DNA of 64,000 nt from Caenorhabditis elegans. Lineage: Eukaryota; Nematoda; Chromadorea; Rhabditida; Rhabditidae. Shown piece after piece: positions 11,635-23,700 of this stretch. The number at the start of each line of letters is the position of its first letter. The first letter of the stretch is position 1. The notes below the pieces were generated by a model. It ran no database searches and was not told the origin of the DNA. It saw only the letters and a program-made list of their open reading frames with translations. The stretch spans positions 11,032,501-11,096,500 of the forward strand of contig NC_003280.10 of assembly GCF_000002985.6 (NCBI RefSeq), read 5' to 3'. The position numbers and the translations under genes were made by a program.

Positions 11635-13468
11635 TCAGTAACCAGGGCTGACACGTGGAATGGGACAAGCCGAACATCCTCCAGCAGACCCAGGAGGCCC
11701 AATATCTCCTGGTGGGCCTCTCGGGCCATTCAAGCCAACACGACCAGGAGCTCCTCGATTTCCAGGTGGACCCATTGAGCCCACTTGTGAAAATCCATCG
11801 ATTCCTTTCGGTCCAGGAAACCCCATTGGTCCAGGTGGTCCAGATGGTCCACTTGGTCCTTCGACACCTCTTGAGTCTTGAGTCATTATGCCTGGATCAC
11901 CTGGTGGGCCGCGAGGACCAATGCCTCCCGGATTACCGGGTGGGCCTGGAGGACCTGGGGGGCCTGGTGGGCCTGATGTAATATAGAAGTTTTTTGGGCC
12001 AGTTGGACCTGGAGTACCGCGGGGGCCCTGTAAGTAAAGACTGACTGATTGAAAAGTTTTAACAAATAGGCCTACTTTTGGTCCTGGAGGCCCTGGCGGC
12101 CCACTTCTCGCTGGTGGGCAATCAAAGCAGAAATCATCAATTTCTGGAAGTACGGTATCTGGAACATTAGCTCCAGGAACACCAGGATAACCTTCGGATC
12201 CATCGTCCCCGTCATTTCCATCAAGGCCCGGAATTCCAGGAGGCCCAGGTGGACCGAAAATACAGAATTGCTGAAACTAAATATGAAAAAACTCAGGTCA
12301 GGCAGGAACTACCCACCTGCTGTGGGCTGTGAACAATGGGTTGTTGAATCACTGGCTGCTGAACTACAACTGGCTGGGAGCATCCTCCACCTCCACCACA
12401 TGAATGCACTGGATGTATAGCACACCCAGTCTCCTGACCACAATCCGATGGTCCACCACAATTTGTCACATCGTTACAGTAATTCATGAAGAATTGGCGT
12501 TTTCGACGTTGGGAAATTGCAACTCCTTTTGACGTTTCGAGCTGGAAAAGGAACCGTAAAGTTAGATCAAATTATAAAATCTGTAGAATTTGCCACCTGT
12601 AGCTGAGACACTGTGGCTGAGATCGTGGCGAGACCCAGCCGGAATTTACGCATGCACCTTTAAACTGGCATGTCAAAATTTTACGGAATCACGATACAAA
12701 TAATTTCAGAAAATAGAAAATATGTAGTAGAAAGCTATCACGAAAATTGTGAAAAATGGTTTTTAAAAAATATTTTCTGATTTTCGAAAAAAAAACTTGA
12801 TTTATTTCTGACAAATGTATATTTACATTTTCTAGACACTTTTTCGAACATTCCTCTGCTCGAGGCGTCGTTAGTACCTCACTCATGCCTTCCTATCGCC
12901 TACCTACGGTGCTTATTGTGTAGGCGCAAGGCAGTCATAGGTCGCCTTGAAGGTAGGAATAAGGCAAGTTTGTGCTTACACTACAGCAAACATGAAAGGA
13001 AATTTTAAAAAAAATTGAAACTCAGCAAAAATTGGATAAATTGTTGTGAAAATGTAAAACAGCCAAGAAATGGGCAGAGCCTGTATGTTAATATATTTCG
13101 AGTACTTTTCGATTTCCGAAAAATATTCTAAAAAATAAATAAAAAGCTAAAATAGACTCCGCCCATTTAATGGCTTCTTTCCACAAAACTAACCTGAGAC
13201 AGAATGTCCCATAAATCGTGAGATCTAGACACACAATATCGTAGCTCATATTCTAGTTCGTTCTGCAATAGACTTCAAGCTAGCTGAAATTATGTTTTTT
13301 TATTGAAACCTGAAACGTCAAAGTCTTCGCAAATAAAATAACACTGCCAAATAATCCAAGTAATATCGCAGCTACAGTAATCCCGACAGAGATGAGAGTC
13401 ACGACACGAAGTGTCCGAATTTCAACGTCATCTGCTTCCGGTCTATGCTTCTGCTGCTGCCACGTCAT
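11635..13468 (-). CDS. Cuticle collagen
   Basis: Five exons, all joined in phase 0: 13468-13310, 13262-13194, 12541-12317, 12270-12076 and 12027-11635, giving 346 residues. The N-terminal part matches the nematode cuticle collagen N domain: a hydrophobic membrane anchor ([20 protein letters not shown]) followed by [17 protein letters not shown]. Next is QRRKRQ, a furin-type cleavage site. A Cys-rich non-helical stretch follows ([19 protein letters not shown], then QQP repeats). Then come Gly-X-Y blocks broken by an FCFDCPP interruption, and a short C-terminal tail with GGCSACPIP. Such proteins are cleaved, secreted by the hypodermis and cross-linked into cuticle. The start at 13468 lies seven bases behind a CTTCTAG acceptor. 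The number of cysteines before the helix is unusual. I do not know which col/dpy/rol gene this is. Confidence 0.88.
12885..12970. repeat. Dispersed GCCTAC repeat, copy 2 (collagen intron 2)
   Basis: CGCCTACCTACGG, GTAGGCGCAAGG and further GTAGG words lie within the 652-base second intron of the collagen gene. Confidence 0.6.
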
Positions 13469-13785
13469 CAGAAGCCTAGAAGGAGCGGAAAGAAACAGTT
13501 GAATAGCTGTTAGGATGGAAGGATATGCAAACACTAATAGAGAATAAGTGTGTGGAGTATTCAATTCTAAAGTGTGAATAACTAGTAGAGAAGGAGAAGG
13601 ATTTCGTGTTCTCATCTTAAGAATAAAAAAACAATTGGCGATTTTTCATCTTAATAAAATGATGATTTAAGAAAAACAAAAAACTTTTGTAGTAGGATAG
13701 AGGGAATGGGAAACAAAAAACAATAACAATAAAAGAAAAAGGGTAACAATTTCAACAGAACAACCTTAAAATAACCAAAAAACAA

Positions 13786-16530
13786 TTATTCATCATGCTT
13801 CTGAATGCATCTCCCGTACAAATGACATCTGGCACATTGAGCACAGTGCACATATCTCGGCTTGACACACTTATCACATTTCTCGCAGTGATTCCATTTT
13901 CCTTGTTCCACTGATGTGCACGCCTGGCAACGATCGCAATGGACATTTCGTTCGGTGACATAGCGATCGCAGACTTCGCAGAATTTGTAGCCGGCGACGT
14001 TCTTTAAATCGATGCATTCCACTGGCAAATCGGTGAACAGGCGGACGATCGTTTTCTCGGAATGTTGATAGAGCTTGTGGCCCTCGTAGGTGACCTGGAA
14101 AATGATTTAATAAATTTTAAAAAAGTAACATTCAATACATTTTTTGCCCTAAATGGCAGGAAATAGTCCCAACCGAATAAAACTGTTTTTTTACTTAAAA
14201 AAAAATTTTTTTTTTTTTAAGTGGTAACAGGGCCGAAATATTTTTAAATTCCCGCAACCTAGTTTCGACATTTTTTCGTTTTCCGCCTATATTTAAGTAT
14301 AATGATAGGTTTTTTTGTTTGATTTTAAACATAATTTATAAAATTTTCGGACGTTTTTTCGCAAAAAAAATAGTTAAAATAAATGTTCATTTTTCGATTT
14401 TTAAGGCTAATTTAGAACTTTGTGATTTTCTTTATAGTTGGAAAAAGTAAAAAATATTGAATTCAAAAATAATTTGAATGTTTCTATTAAAAAAAACCTC
14501 TTTGTTGAAAATTCATAATAAAAAAATTTTGTTCAAAAATTTAGTTTTAAACCCACTAACATTGTTTTTATTTAATTTAGAAAATTATTTTTCAAATTTT
14601 TACAAGTTATATTCGGTTTTTTGGTCATTTCTGCTCACTTTGAGCAAAAAAAAATTCCAAAACTAACTCTGTAATCAGACATCCAAAAGTTTCCATGAAG
14701 CACGTATTTTCGAATATAAATCGGCAGAACAATCATCGAATAAAATAAGGTTTCCTCTTTCCCAGTTGACACAAATCGTTTCTTCATCTTTTCAATACTT
14801 TTTAGCAGTGGTTCCATAAAAACTCCGAATGGTGGATCGGTGATCATTAGGATGCTTTTGCTTTTATCGAAGAATTCCATAAGCTTTGGCTCTGCGATTT
14901 TATCGAAAAAGTGATCAACGAGCATACTGTATTGAGCGTATTGTTTCGATGGGAAGAACTTGGCCTGAAATAGATAAATTTTGAAAAGGAAATGGTTTTA
15001 ATAACTTACAAATCGTTTATCATAATCCAACAGGAACACGTTCTTTTCCGGGTGAAGGGCTCGAATGTTTTCAAAGATCTGAAAAAAATGTTTTTTGTTT
15101 CCAAGTTTTGATTTTGAAAATTCGTTTTTCAAAAAAAAAACTCACTCTAGGAGCTCCGATGCACAGAATTCCGTCGACTTTTGATTTTTCAACAGCTTTC
15201 GTGATGACATCAAGTGTCTCAGTGGAGAAGAAGAATTGCTGAAAATTGGGGTGATAATTATGAAATGTGCAGATTGTTTTGAGCCAAAGTAGGTGAACCT
15301 ACACAAAATTTTTTTGTTAACTTTTAAAGAGAACTGTAACTTCAAACTTTTGTTGCTGCACAATTTTTAATCGATTTTTTCGAAATTTGTTAAAGCTATG
15401 TGCTTTTTTAGTTGTTTTTAATATACTATTTTGATAAATAAAAAATATTTTCAACGAAAAACTATGGAAAAATAGAAAAAAATTTGCGTTTGAAAGCGCT
15501 TTTTTTCGAATTTTCAAAAAACTTAAATAAATCAAATAAAACAAATAAAATTCAACAAATCGTGGGAAAACTATGGAAAATTGATGAAAATTCCATAGCA
15601 TCGAACGTTTGAAATTACAGTACTCTTTAAAGGCGCACATCCGTTTTGTTTTTTTTTTCGCCATTTTAATTTGTCGTGCCGAAACCAGCAAAATTTAGCG
15701 TCTGGATAATAAAAACGTTTGGAAATGCAAAAATACTCACTGATTCTCCATGTTGCTCATTTACTGGTGGAAGAAGGTGAGTTGGTCGTTCGAGAGCCTC
15801 TCGTTCCACGGGCTCACAGACACATTCATGCTTGTTCGGGAACACATTAATGCACGTTTTGCAATACAGAACTGTGTCCGTTGGTGACATTTCGGTGAGA
15901 CTGAATTAAATTATTATATTTTTTATTCGGAAATTTCTTAAAACATTTAATTACTCACGCTTTTGGGATTCGATTATATCCAAAAATCTTCTTTTTCTTC
16001 TTCTTTTTCTCTGCGTCTTCTTCTCCTTCGACAGCTTCTTTCACCTCAATTTCTCCGGTTTCTTTGTTGAAAGTCAACTTAAAATCGCAAAATTCGGCTT
16101 GATTTCTGTAAATTGCACATGCAAAGAATGTCTCCTCGACTTCTGGACCATTTTTCTTCTCGAACAGCAGACAAGGACCATGAGAGCACTGCGGAACTTG
16201 TGGAAGGTCATCAGTTGGAAGAACTTGGAAGAATCCACGTTGTCTGAGAGCTGTGCTGTCTTGTTTTTGAAATTGTTGCTCCTGTTGGTTTTCCTGTTGG
16301 TGATTGTGGAAATTCGGTCGTTTTGAGAAGTTGTTACGTCGGCGAGCCTTGAAAATTGATTTTTTATATAAATTTAAATAAATTTTGTTATTTATTTCTA
16401 TATAAATTTAAATAAATTTTGTTATTTATTTCTTAATTTATACCTTAAAAACGTTGTTCTTCTTCGCTTGTTGCATAAACCGTTTTTTCCTTTCAAGTCG
16501 TTTCGCTTTATATTCATCTGAGTGAACCAT
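13786..16530 (-). CDS. ZCCHC4-type rRNA N6-adenosine methyltransferase
   Basis: Seven exons: 16530-16444, 16347-15959, 15900-15741, 15238-15146, 15078-15010, 14964-14668 and 14094-13786. Phases agree throughout, giving 467 residues. The order of domains is that of ZCCHC4, which methylates 28S rRNA in large ribosomal subunits. A GRF-type zinc finger starts at C83 (CSHGPC, then C106 and C116). A Lys-rich linker precedes a second Cys cluster (YCKTCINVF ... CVCEP). The Rossmann-like methyltransferase core carries the catalytic DPPF at 309-312. The Cys/His ribbon at about 404-461 has repeats of the form CDRCQAC and CAQCARC. The start is taken at an ATG immediately behind TATATTCAG, as in trans-spliced worm genes. 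The gene lies 278 bp downstream of sdhd-1 on the same strand, so co-transcription is likely. I recall the worm gene as F33A8.4; that name was not checked. Confidence 0.88.
15290..15690. mobile_element. Palindromic MITE-like element, copy B (intron of the methyltransferase gene)
   Basis: The left arm has TTTAAAGAGAACTGTAACTTC and TTGTTGCTGCACAATTTTT. The right arm has TTACAGTACTCTTTAAAGG and TTTGTCGTGCCGAAACC. It fills most of the 502-base intron 3. The other introns of this gene are under about 600 bases, most near 50-100. Confidence 0.75.
16365..16432. repeat. Exact 34-bp tandem duplication
   Basis: The 34-base unit at 16365-16398 is repeated without a mismatch at 16399-16432, within intron 1 of the methyltransferase gene. 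Perfect identity in AT-rich intron DNA implies a recent event. Confidence 0.9.
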
Positions 16531-16808
16531 CTGAATATAATTATATTTAATTCATTTTTTAACTTTAAAAATCTGAATAAAATCAATATAATATTTGGAA
16601 TAAAATAATCCAATTCGTTCATTATTATCTCATCAATTCGGCAGATGTTAGAACAGTTCATTTGGAAGAATATACATTAAAATTCGAACTAGAAAAGAAC
16701 TCGGAACTAAATCTTGAGGCCGGGGGAAATTTCGCAGTAACAGAGAAGCGGGGAAGATGAACAGGCGGAACACGGATTATGAAAGCTTTTCAACTTCTCA
16801 ATACTGAT

Positions 16809-17412
16809 TTAGAGGGAGAAGACTAGTTCAAAGGCCTTGGTGATTCCGACGTCGTTGGTGTTGAAGTGGAGGAGTGCGCCGAGCAGAAGACCAGTGATGA
16901 GGTAGACTCCGACGTGAGCGGCCTTTGCAGCAGCCTCTCCGATCACGTATGGACGAGCGTAATCGTACACGACTCCGTGGATTCCCCTGAAAAATTTTGA
17001 TTTTTTTGTTGTTAATAATATTTACAATTAATTTATGATTTTTTTTTCGAAATTTTCCATCTTTTTCAGTAAATAATATGTGAAATCGATTTAATTCCCT
17101 TACCAATGAATATGGAGAGTGAGGGCAACAGTGAGAACGGCATCCATAACTGGTCCGTGGATGAAGTAGGATGCTGGAAGAATTGGGAGCATTCCAACGG
17201 CCCAAAGACGTTCAAGCTGTAATTATTTATGATTATCCTCTGCTTTTAAGCCTTAAAATTCCCACCTTAAAGTGCATAGAGTGGTCTGGAACTTTGCTGG
17301 CTCCATCGTTTAAAGTAGAGGTGGCTCTAACGATTGTTGAGATTCTTGGAGCGCTTCTGGCGACGAGAAGTGCCTTCTGGAAGTGAGCCATATGACGGAG
17401 AGACGCGGCCAT
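16809..17412 (-). CDS. sdhd-1: Succinate dehydrogenase cytochrome b small subunit (complex II subunit D)
   Basis: Three exons: 17412-17266, 17216-17104 and 16986-16809, giving 145 residues. The first about 40 residues are rich in A, R, S and T with few acids, a mitochondrial targeting sequence. The body has three hydrophobic helices of the CybS fold. The segment [18 protein letters not shown] aligns with the conserved SDHD segment in which a His ligates haem b and the Asp-Tyr pair borders the quinone site. The protein anchors complex II in the inner mitochondrial membrane and passes electrons from succinate to ubiquinone. The length is typical for the family. It is the first gene of the minus-strand cluster and is divergent from the phosphatase gene, with 347 bp between start codons. 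Confidence 0.93.
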
Positions 17413-17759
17413 CCTGGAATTATTGATTTTTGGAGCAAAAACATGAAAAATCTGTTTCAAATTAAATATTTCATTAATCAAATTTGAAAATTTTAATAAA
17501 TTCGCTACTTTCTGAATAGAGAACACACAAAAACAAGAGAGAAGGAGGGACAAAATCAATTCGGCGGTTCGTACAACACTCCGAAATAACGATTACGCGT
17601 GTTGTTTAGCGAATATCAATGCGATTTTTGCACGTCTACAAAATCGGCGGAAATTTTAAATTTAGACAGGATAAACACAATTTTTTGTTGAAAAATCTCG
17701 ATAAGGAAAACCAAAAATGTGCATAAATGTTCCAAGCTAACAAATTTGTTTTACAGAAA
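17413..17759. promoter_or_regulatory. Shared divergent promoter region of sdhd-1 and the PP2C phosphatase gene
   Basis: The two start codons face away from each other across 347 bases, so this interval must contain both promoters. A less AT-rich patch at about 17550-17620 carries ACAACAC ... GTGTTGT as a short inverted repeat around TTACGCG. The stretch ends in TTTTACAG five bases before the phosphatase ATG, fitting trans-splicing. No specific factor site is claimed. Confidence 0.5.
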
Positions 17760-20700
17760 ATGTACTCGGATAGCAGAAAACGGAGTTCTGATGACTTGAT
17801 CGATAATTCAGATGAATCGAAAAAACCGAAGGAATCGAGAAGTGAGTATTTATTGATTATTTTTGAAAAAAATTGCTTGGGAAAATTGAAATAAATAGAA
17901 AAAAAATAGAAAAACTTTGAAAACTGGAAATTCATGAAAAGCCGAGACACCACGGTTTCAAGATCTGGTGGGATTCCGGGTCTACGTTTTCCGGATCTAC
18001 CATTTCCGGATCTACGTTTTCCGGATCTACGTTTTCCGGATCTGACCGTGCCAACTCTTAAATCGCTATTTTTTTCGAAGAAAAAAGTGACAACGACGCT
18101 CCGATGTTACCCGTCGCGTATTGTTAAGCGTTTCTTCTAGAAGAAAATTTCGAAAAAAGTCGTGCGTTGAAAAGCGTTTTGTGCGTTGGCACGGTGCCAG
18201 ATCCGGAAAACGTAGATCCGGAAATGGTAGATCCGGAAAACGTAGATCCGGAATCCCATCAGATCTTGAAACCGTGGTGCCTCGAAAAACCTTCAAAATT
18301 TATTTCAATTTTAAAAAAAAGTATCGTAACTTCAGTTTAAAGGCGCACGCTGGTTGTTTCAGAGTGAGTCTCACCACGATCTCAGTAATAAATTTTATTA
18401 AATACAAACAGGTGTGCGCCTTTGAAGAGTACTGTAGTTTCAAACTTGTGTAGTTGCAGAATCTTTATCGACTTTTTGTAGTTTTTCGATAAAAATATAT
18501 TTATGGATTAAAACATTTACAAAATCAAGAGAAAAACTCTGAAAAATAAATAAAAAAAATTCGGAAGACGCACATCTGTTCGTATTTAACAAAAATTGTC
18601 GTATCGAGACTGGGTACCGTATTTTTGGTCCAAGAAACACAAAATTTCGCGCCTGAAATAATAAAAATACCAATTATATTTAAAGATCTTTACTGCACTC
18701 TTGCCGCGTACGGTTGTCGAAAAGGAGAACGAGCTGACATGCAAGACACTCACATAATGCTTCCAAAATTCGATTTAGGAACCGAAAAATCATTTCTGTA
18801 AGTCCAAGTCTCACAGTTTCCAATACTCCCTCTTCAGGTCTCGTGCATCATTTTTCGCGATTTTTGATGGTCACGCAGGACCACGCGCCGCAGAGCATTG
18901 TCAGAGTCAGATGGGTAAAACGGTCAAAGAAAAACTTGCCAAATGTATTCAATTCTTTTGATATTTTTGTTCGAAAATTAAATTTTCGGAAATTTCAGTT
19001 TCGGATTTCCCAACATTGACTAAATCACTCAAGCAGACCTTCACAGAATCCTACAAAGCAGTGGACGACGGGTTTTTGGCAATTGCCAAACAGAAGTATG
19101 ATTTAATGAGATAAAAATTCCCCAATTAATTTTTTAAAAAATTAAAAAATTTCAGTAAACCTATCTGGAAGGATGGAACCACCGCGACCACCATGATCAT
19201 TCTGAACAATGTGATCTACGTGGCAAATATTGGTGATAGTCGAGCTGTTGTTGCTAGAAAGAAAGAAGATGGATCATTTGCACCAGTTTGTCTTACTGTA
19301 GATCACGATCCAATGTCTCATGATGAAAGGATGAGAATTCAGAAAGCTGGAGCAGTTGTGAAGTGAGTTGAAGTTTTAGATCTACTGATTTTAATGCTTT
19401 CTGACTTGAATCGATGTTGCAACATGTTGTAAATTAGAAGCAATTTGAAAAACAATGAAAATCTTTTTTTTAATAGCCGGAAAACGAATAAATGTAAAAA
19501 CTAGGCAATTTATTTGTGCGTGAATTCAAAAATAATACAACCTTTAGAAGTTTTTTTGTTGTAAAATTAAAAAAAAGTTTTAAAATGCTAAAAATAATTT
19601 AAACGTTTATACTAGGTATATTGAGACTGTTTCCAATCATTTTGGGTAATTTATGATGTATCTGCTTTCAATAATTACGATTTATAAACTATTAATTTTC
19701 CAGAGATGGTCGAATTAATGGAGTAATCGAAGTGTCTCGTTCAATTGGAGATTTGCCATTCAAATCACTTGGCATCATCAGTACTCCGGATCTCAAAAAA
19801 CTGACGCTCACCAAAAATGACTTGTAAGTTCATTATTTACATACAAAAATTATTAGAATAATTATGAAGAGGGTAAGTGTGAAAATGATTAAAGTAAATG
19901 TTGAAAATTAAATCTTGTTGCCTTCCACTTCGGAAATCGAGTCAGGAAGTTGTTGGTTTACGGTCTCGGGTAACATTGTCCATGAGACAATTGATGCACA
20001 TAAAGCGAGTATTGTGAATGGGATAATCATGACGATTCGGCCGAATCTATCAACCTGAAAATTAAAATTATTGCAATTGAAAAGTTAGGAATGTTTTGGA
20101 ATTTTTTGAACTTTTTTGAGCTCAACTCACCAAAAAGAATGCAATGAAAGAAGCACTGATTGCTCCAAATCTAGCTATTGTCGAGCAACATCCAACTGCA
20201 GTATTGCGAATAACTGTTGGGAAAAGTTCAGATGTGTAGGTGTACATGACAGTATATGCAACTGACACAGCTCCCTTTGCAACCATCAGCATAATAACTG
20301 CATATTGACTCGGAATCAAGTCATGTGTAAGCCAACTAGCCAGAAGAAGCATTCCAGCAGTGAAGATAGCTCCAGAATACATGATACGTCTTCCAAGTCT
20401 GTCAATTAGCAATGCAACGATGATGACAGCAGGAAGCTCCATGAGTTGAGAAGTGACAAATGTGACGAACAAACTGCCTCCGCCAACGTCACTTCTCATT
20501 GTCAATCCGTAGTACATCATAGTTGTCACTGGCCACATCACAAAGTTTGCGATGGTTCGTTTTCTCATCTGAGGTGTTCTGATTAGATCAAAGACTCCGA
20601 ACGAGTCCTTTTTCTTTGTTGCAGTCACATCCATCTTTTTCTCTATTTTCTCTGCCCAGTTCTTTGGAATCGTTTTCTTGTTCCAGTTTGCAGTTGCACA

Positions 20701-23700
20701 CAGAACTACATTGGCGTCGTCGTATTTTTCTTGAGATACAAGCCAGCGGGCGCTCTCGTGGATCATCCAATAGTAGGTTATGAAGATTAGGGATGGAATT
20801 GCAATAGATGCATGCAAAAGCCTATAGTCTACTATAAAGTAGGCCATTACTGCCAGTAACACCTGAAACAAGTTCTTTAATATTTAAGTCCTGATATTTT
20901 CAAATTACCCCTCCGATAACACCGAAGACGTTGGCAATGACTGCAATAAAGCTACGGTACTTTTTCCCAACAAGCTCAATTCCCAAGACAACGGCGACTC
21001 CATAGATCCCAGGTTGAGTGAATCCAGTTCCAGCTCTGGAAATTTATTTTATGTAACTGGAAATCATGATAGGATTTCTTACTTCAAAATCGCATAGATC
21101 CACCAAGTGGGAGCTACAATTAATAAGAGAGCGCATACCACTTGAAGCACTAGGCACCAGAAAAGTACTTTCTTTCGTCCGATCTTATCTGCCATGACTC
21201 CGCAGGTGAAGGATCCAATCATTTGACCTATGAAGTATACTGCCTGGACTGTTGCTCGGATCCATCCGTTATCTCCATCCATTTCCCACTGAAATAGGAA
21301 ATATATGTGAATTATTTGAAATTCAAATGTTCGTTGATGTTGTTCTTACCCTGTCAGATGCAGAGTAGGCCAATTCCTCGCAGCCATCAATCCGTGTTTC
21401 GTTGGTTTCATTGCATCTGTAGGAAGGAAGGAATGAATGAACAAATATATTTACGATGTTTGTTTTCCTGATACTATATCACTACAGCAGACGTCATTAC
21501 GTATGACAGTTTCAGCACCACGTGGGCGTCTTTGACCGATGAACTTACATTTTTCTGGCCGGAGATACCACAAAAGTCCAACTCATCACATGCATCGAGA
21601 CGAAGGCGATAGGTATACATATCAAGATAAACTGGATTTGTTGGAATCTGAAATTTTGATGATTTAATGATTAGTTCTTTACGAAATTTTAGTTAGGAAT
21701 GAATTTTTTAGGAAAAATTTCACGAAATTTTAGTTAGGAATGAAAAAAAAGTACAAGTTAAACAGTATTCTACAAGGTACTAACAAGTATTTTGTCAGTT
21801 GACAGTTTTTTATTAGAGCAAACGTCAACTGAAATGGTGCAAGTCTAATAGGGAAACTACGGTAATTTTTGCCAGAATTCCTTACTCAAAAAATATTAAA
21901 AACTAACCTTCCGAAGCTTCCAAGTCCTTCAAAAATCGATTCAAGTTTGATCTTATCGTTTCGCACGTCGACCTCCTCGACATAATGTGCTTCCTCAAGA
22001 TGAGCAATATCTTTAACTGGTGTAACTTTGACCGAGGAAGCCATTGTCGTAGAAACTAACTCGTTTTCCGCACTTTTTCCCTATTATACCCAACTACGGA
22101 CCAAAAGACACCCGGTAATCGTACCGCCCCATTTCATACAGTCTGTGTCATAGGATATCAAGACGCTCGCCCGCCTACACTCACACGTGCCTGTTGTTCT
22201 AGTGGTTATTCGGGTTATTAGAAAATTCCAACAACGGAAATTAAAAATTGAAGGTGGCATTGGCGTTGAAATCGAAATTAATATCGAAATCAAACGCTCA
22301 ATGAACATTACGAACTATGATCAGATAAGCATGCGGAAGAAACAAAGGATCGCGGGATATCCCAAGCTTCCTTAGCATAGCGTCCACTTTTACTACGTAG
22401 CCGTGAAATAAGAAAACTCGACCACTCTCATAAAATTAACTAAGATTTTCTCGAAAATCGGCTTTTTGGAATTTTAGAAACCCCTTTTCAAGACCATCCT
22501 CGGCAAGTTTCAGGAACAAGAAAAAGAAAAATAAATGATTGGTCGAGTTTTTGACATCACTAGGCCACGTAGCAAAAACTTCATGTTATAAAAAATTAGA
22601 CTTACCTGTTTTGTTCCAATATCCTTTAGACCTTGCTCTATAAGTGGGTTCATTGCTTCGTTGAGACTATTGATGACGTCACTAGAACAATAACTAGTAA
22701 TTGTAGTTTGAGCAGTTTGAGGAATATCCTCATCTTCGAGGCTCTCATCGATCGACATCCTAATGAATAAGTGTCAGGTCAATTGGGGAAAAAAGAAAAA
22801 AGTGCTCTCTGGCAAGAGGCGAGAGAGCGCACAGAGGCAAATATGAGCACTCTGCCTTAGCGCGCGCACTGGACATCGATTGGATTAGATGAGAGCCTCG
22901 AAGACGAGAATAGAGAGCAAAAGCTGAAATTATGAAAGAATGGTCTCTTTGATCCTTGGATTAGACACCATATTTCAGAAAAGAGAAACCCCTTATGTAC
23001 TAAGTACGTCTCCGAAACATCGAAAAAAATAATTTCTGGTGTTTCTAGCTATAAAGGAACGTAACATTTTAACAACATACAATAAAAGTTATTGCACAAC
23101 CTACGGAGTTGAACATAAAACGGCGAAAATGAGATTCCTCGAAATAACAAAAACTACTTTTAAAGGCGCAGCGTTGTCATCCATAAAACCATAAAACCAT
23201 TGCACAAATGATCTTCAATGTGTCATCGATTTGATTCCTTCGCAATTTAAACGACATTCGCTAATTCGATTTGTTTCAGATTTGCCATCATCGCCTGCGA
23301 CGGTCTCTGGAAATCATTTTCCAATTTGGAAGCTGTTTCGTTTGCAGTCGAGCAGTTGGAGGCTGCAAAGAAGGTTAGGATCATGTTTAGCGGGAAGGTG
23401 TTCGGGGGACTAAAGAGCGTTACAAAAAGTGTGATCCCACTAGAATGGATCTACTCGGATCCTAGTTAAGGGCCACAATAGAATTTTAGGCAATTGAAGG
23501 ATAAACCTTATATTCCGGTACACCCCTGCTTTATATAGGATCACGTGCTTCGGCGAACTATTTTTCAATTGTACCTATACTAGGTTCATCTGACAATTCG
23601 TACCCAGATTGACCGTAAATCAAAACATTCTACATACTACCCCCCCCCCCCCCATTCACCACCATGTGTTAGCGTATCCGTCACGAAGTCAGCGAACATA

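Noticed and set aside
11655..11981. Plus-strand ORFs opposite the collagen gene
   Set aside because: Complementary frames of the Gly-X-Y repeat; the minus-strand exons have correct splice sites and phases.
12602..12662. Possible 57-bp exon of the collagen starting ATGCGTAAATTCC on the minus strand
   Set aside because: No acceptor gives a phase compatible with the flanking exons. Direct joining of 13194 to 12541 keeps phase 0 and a normal collagen sequence.
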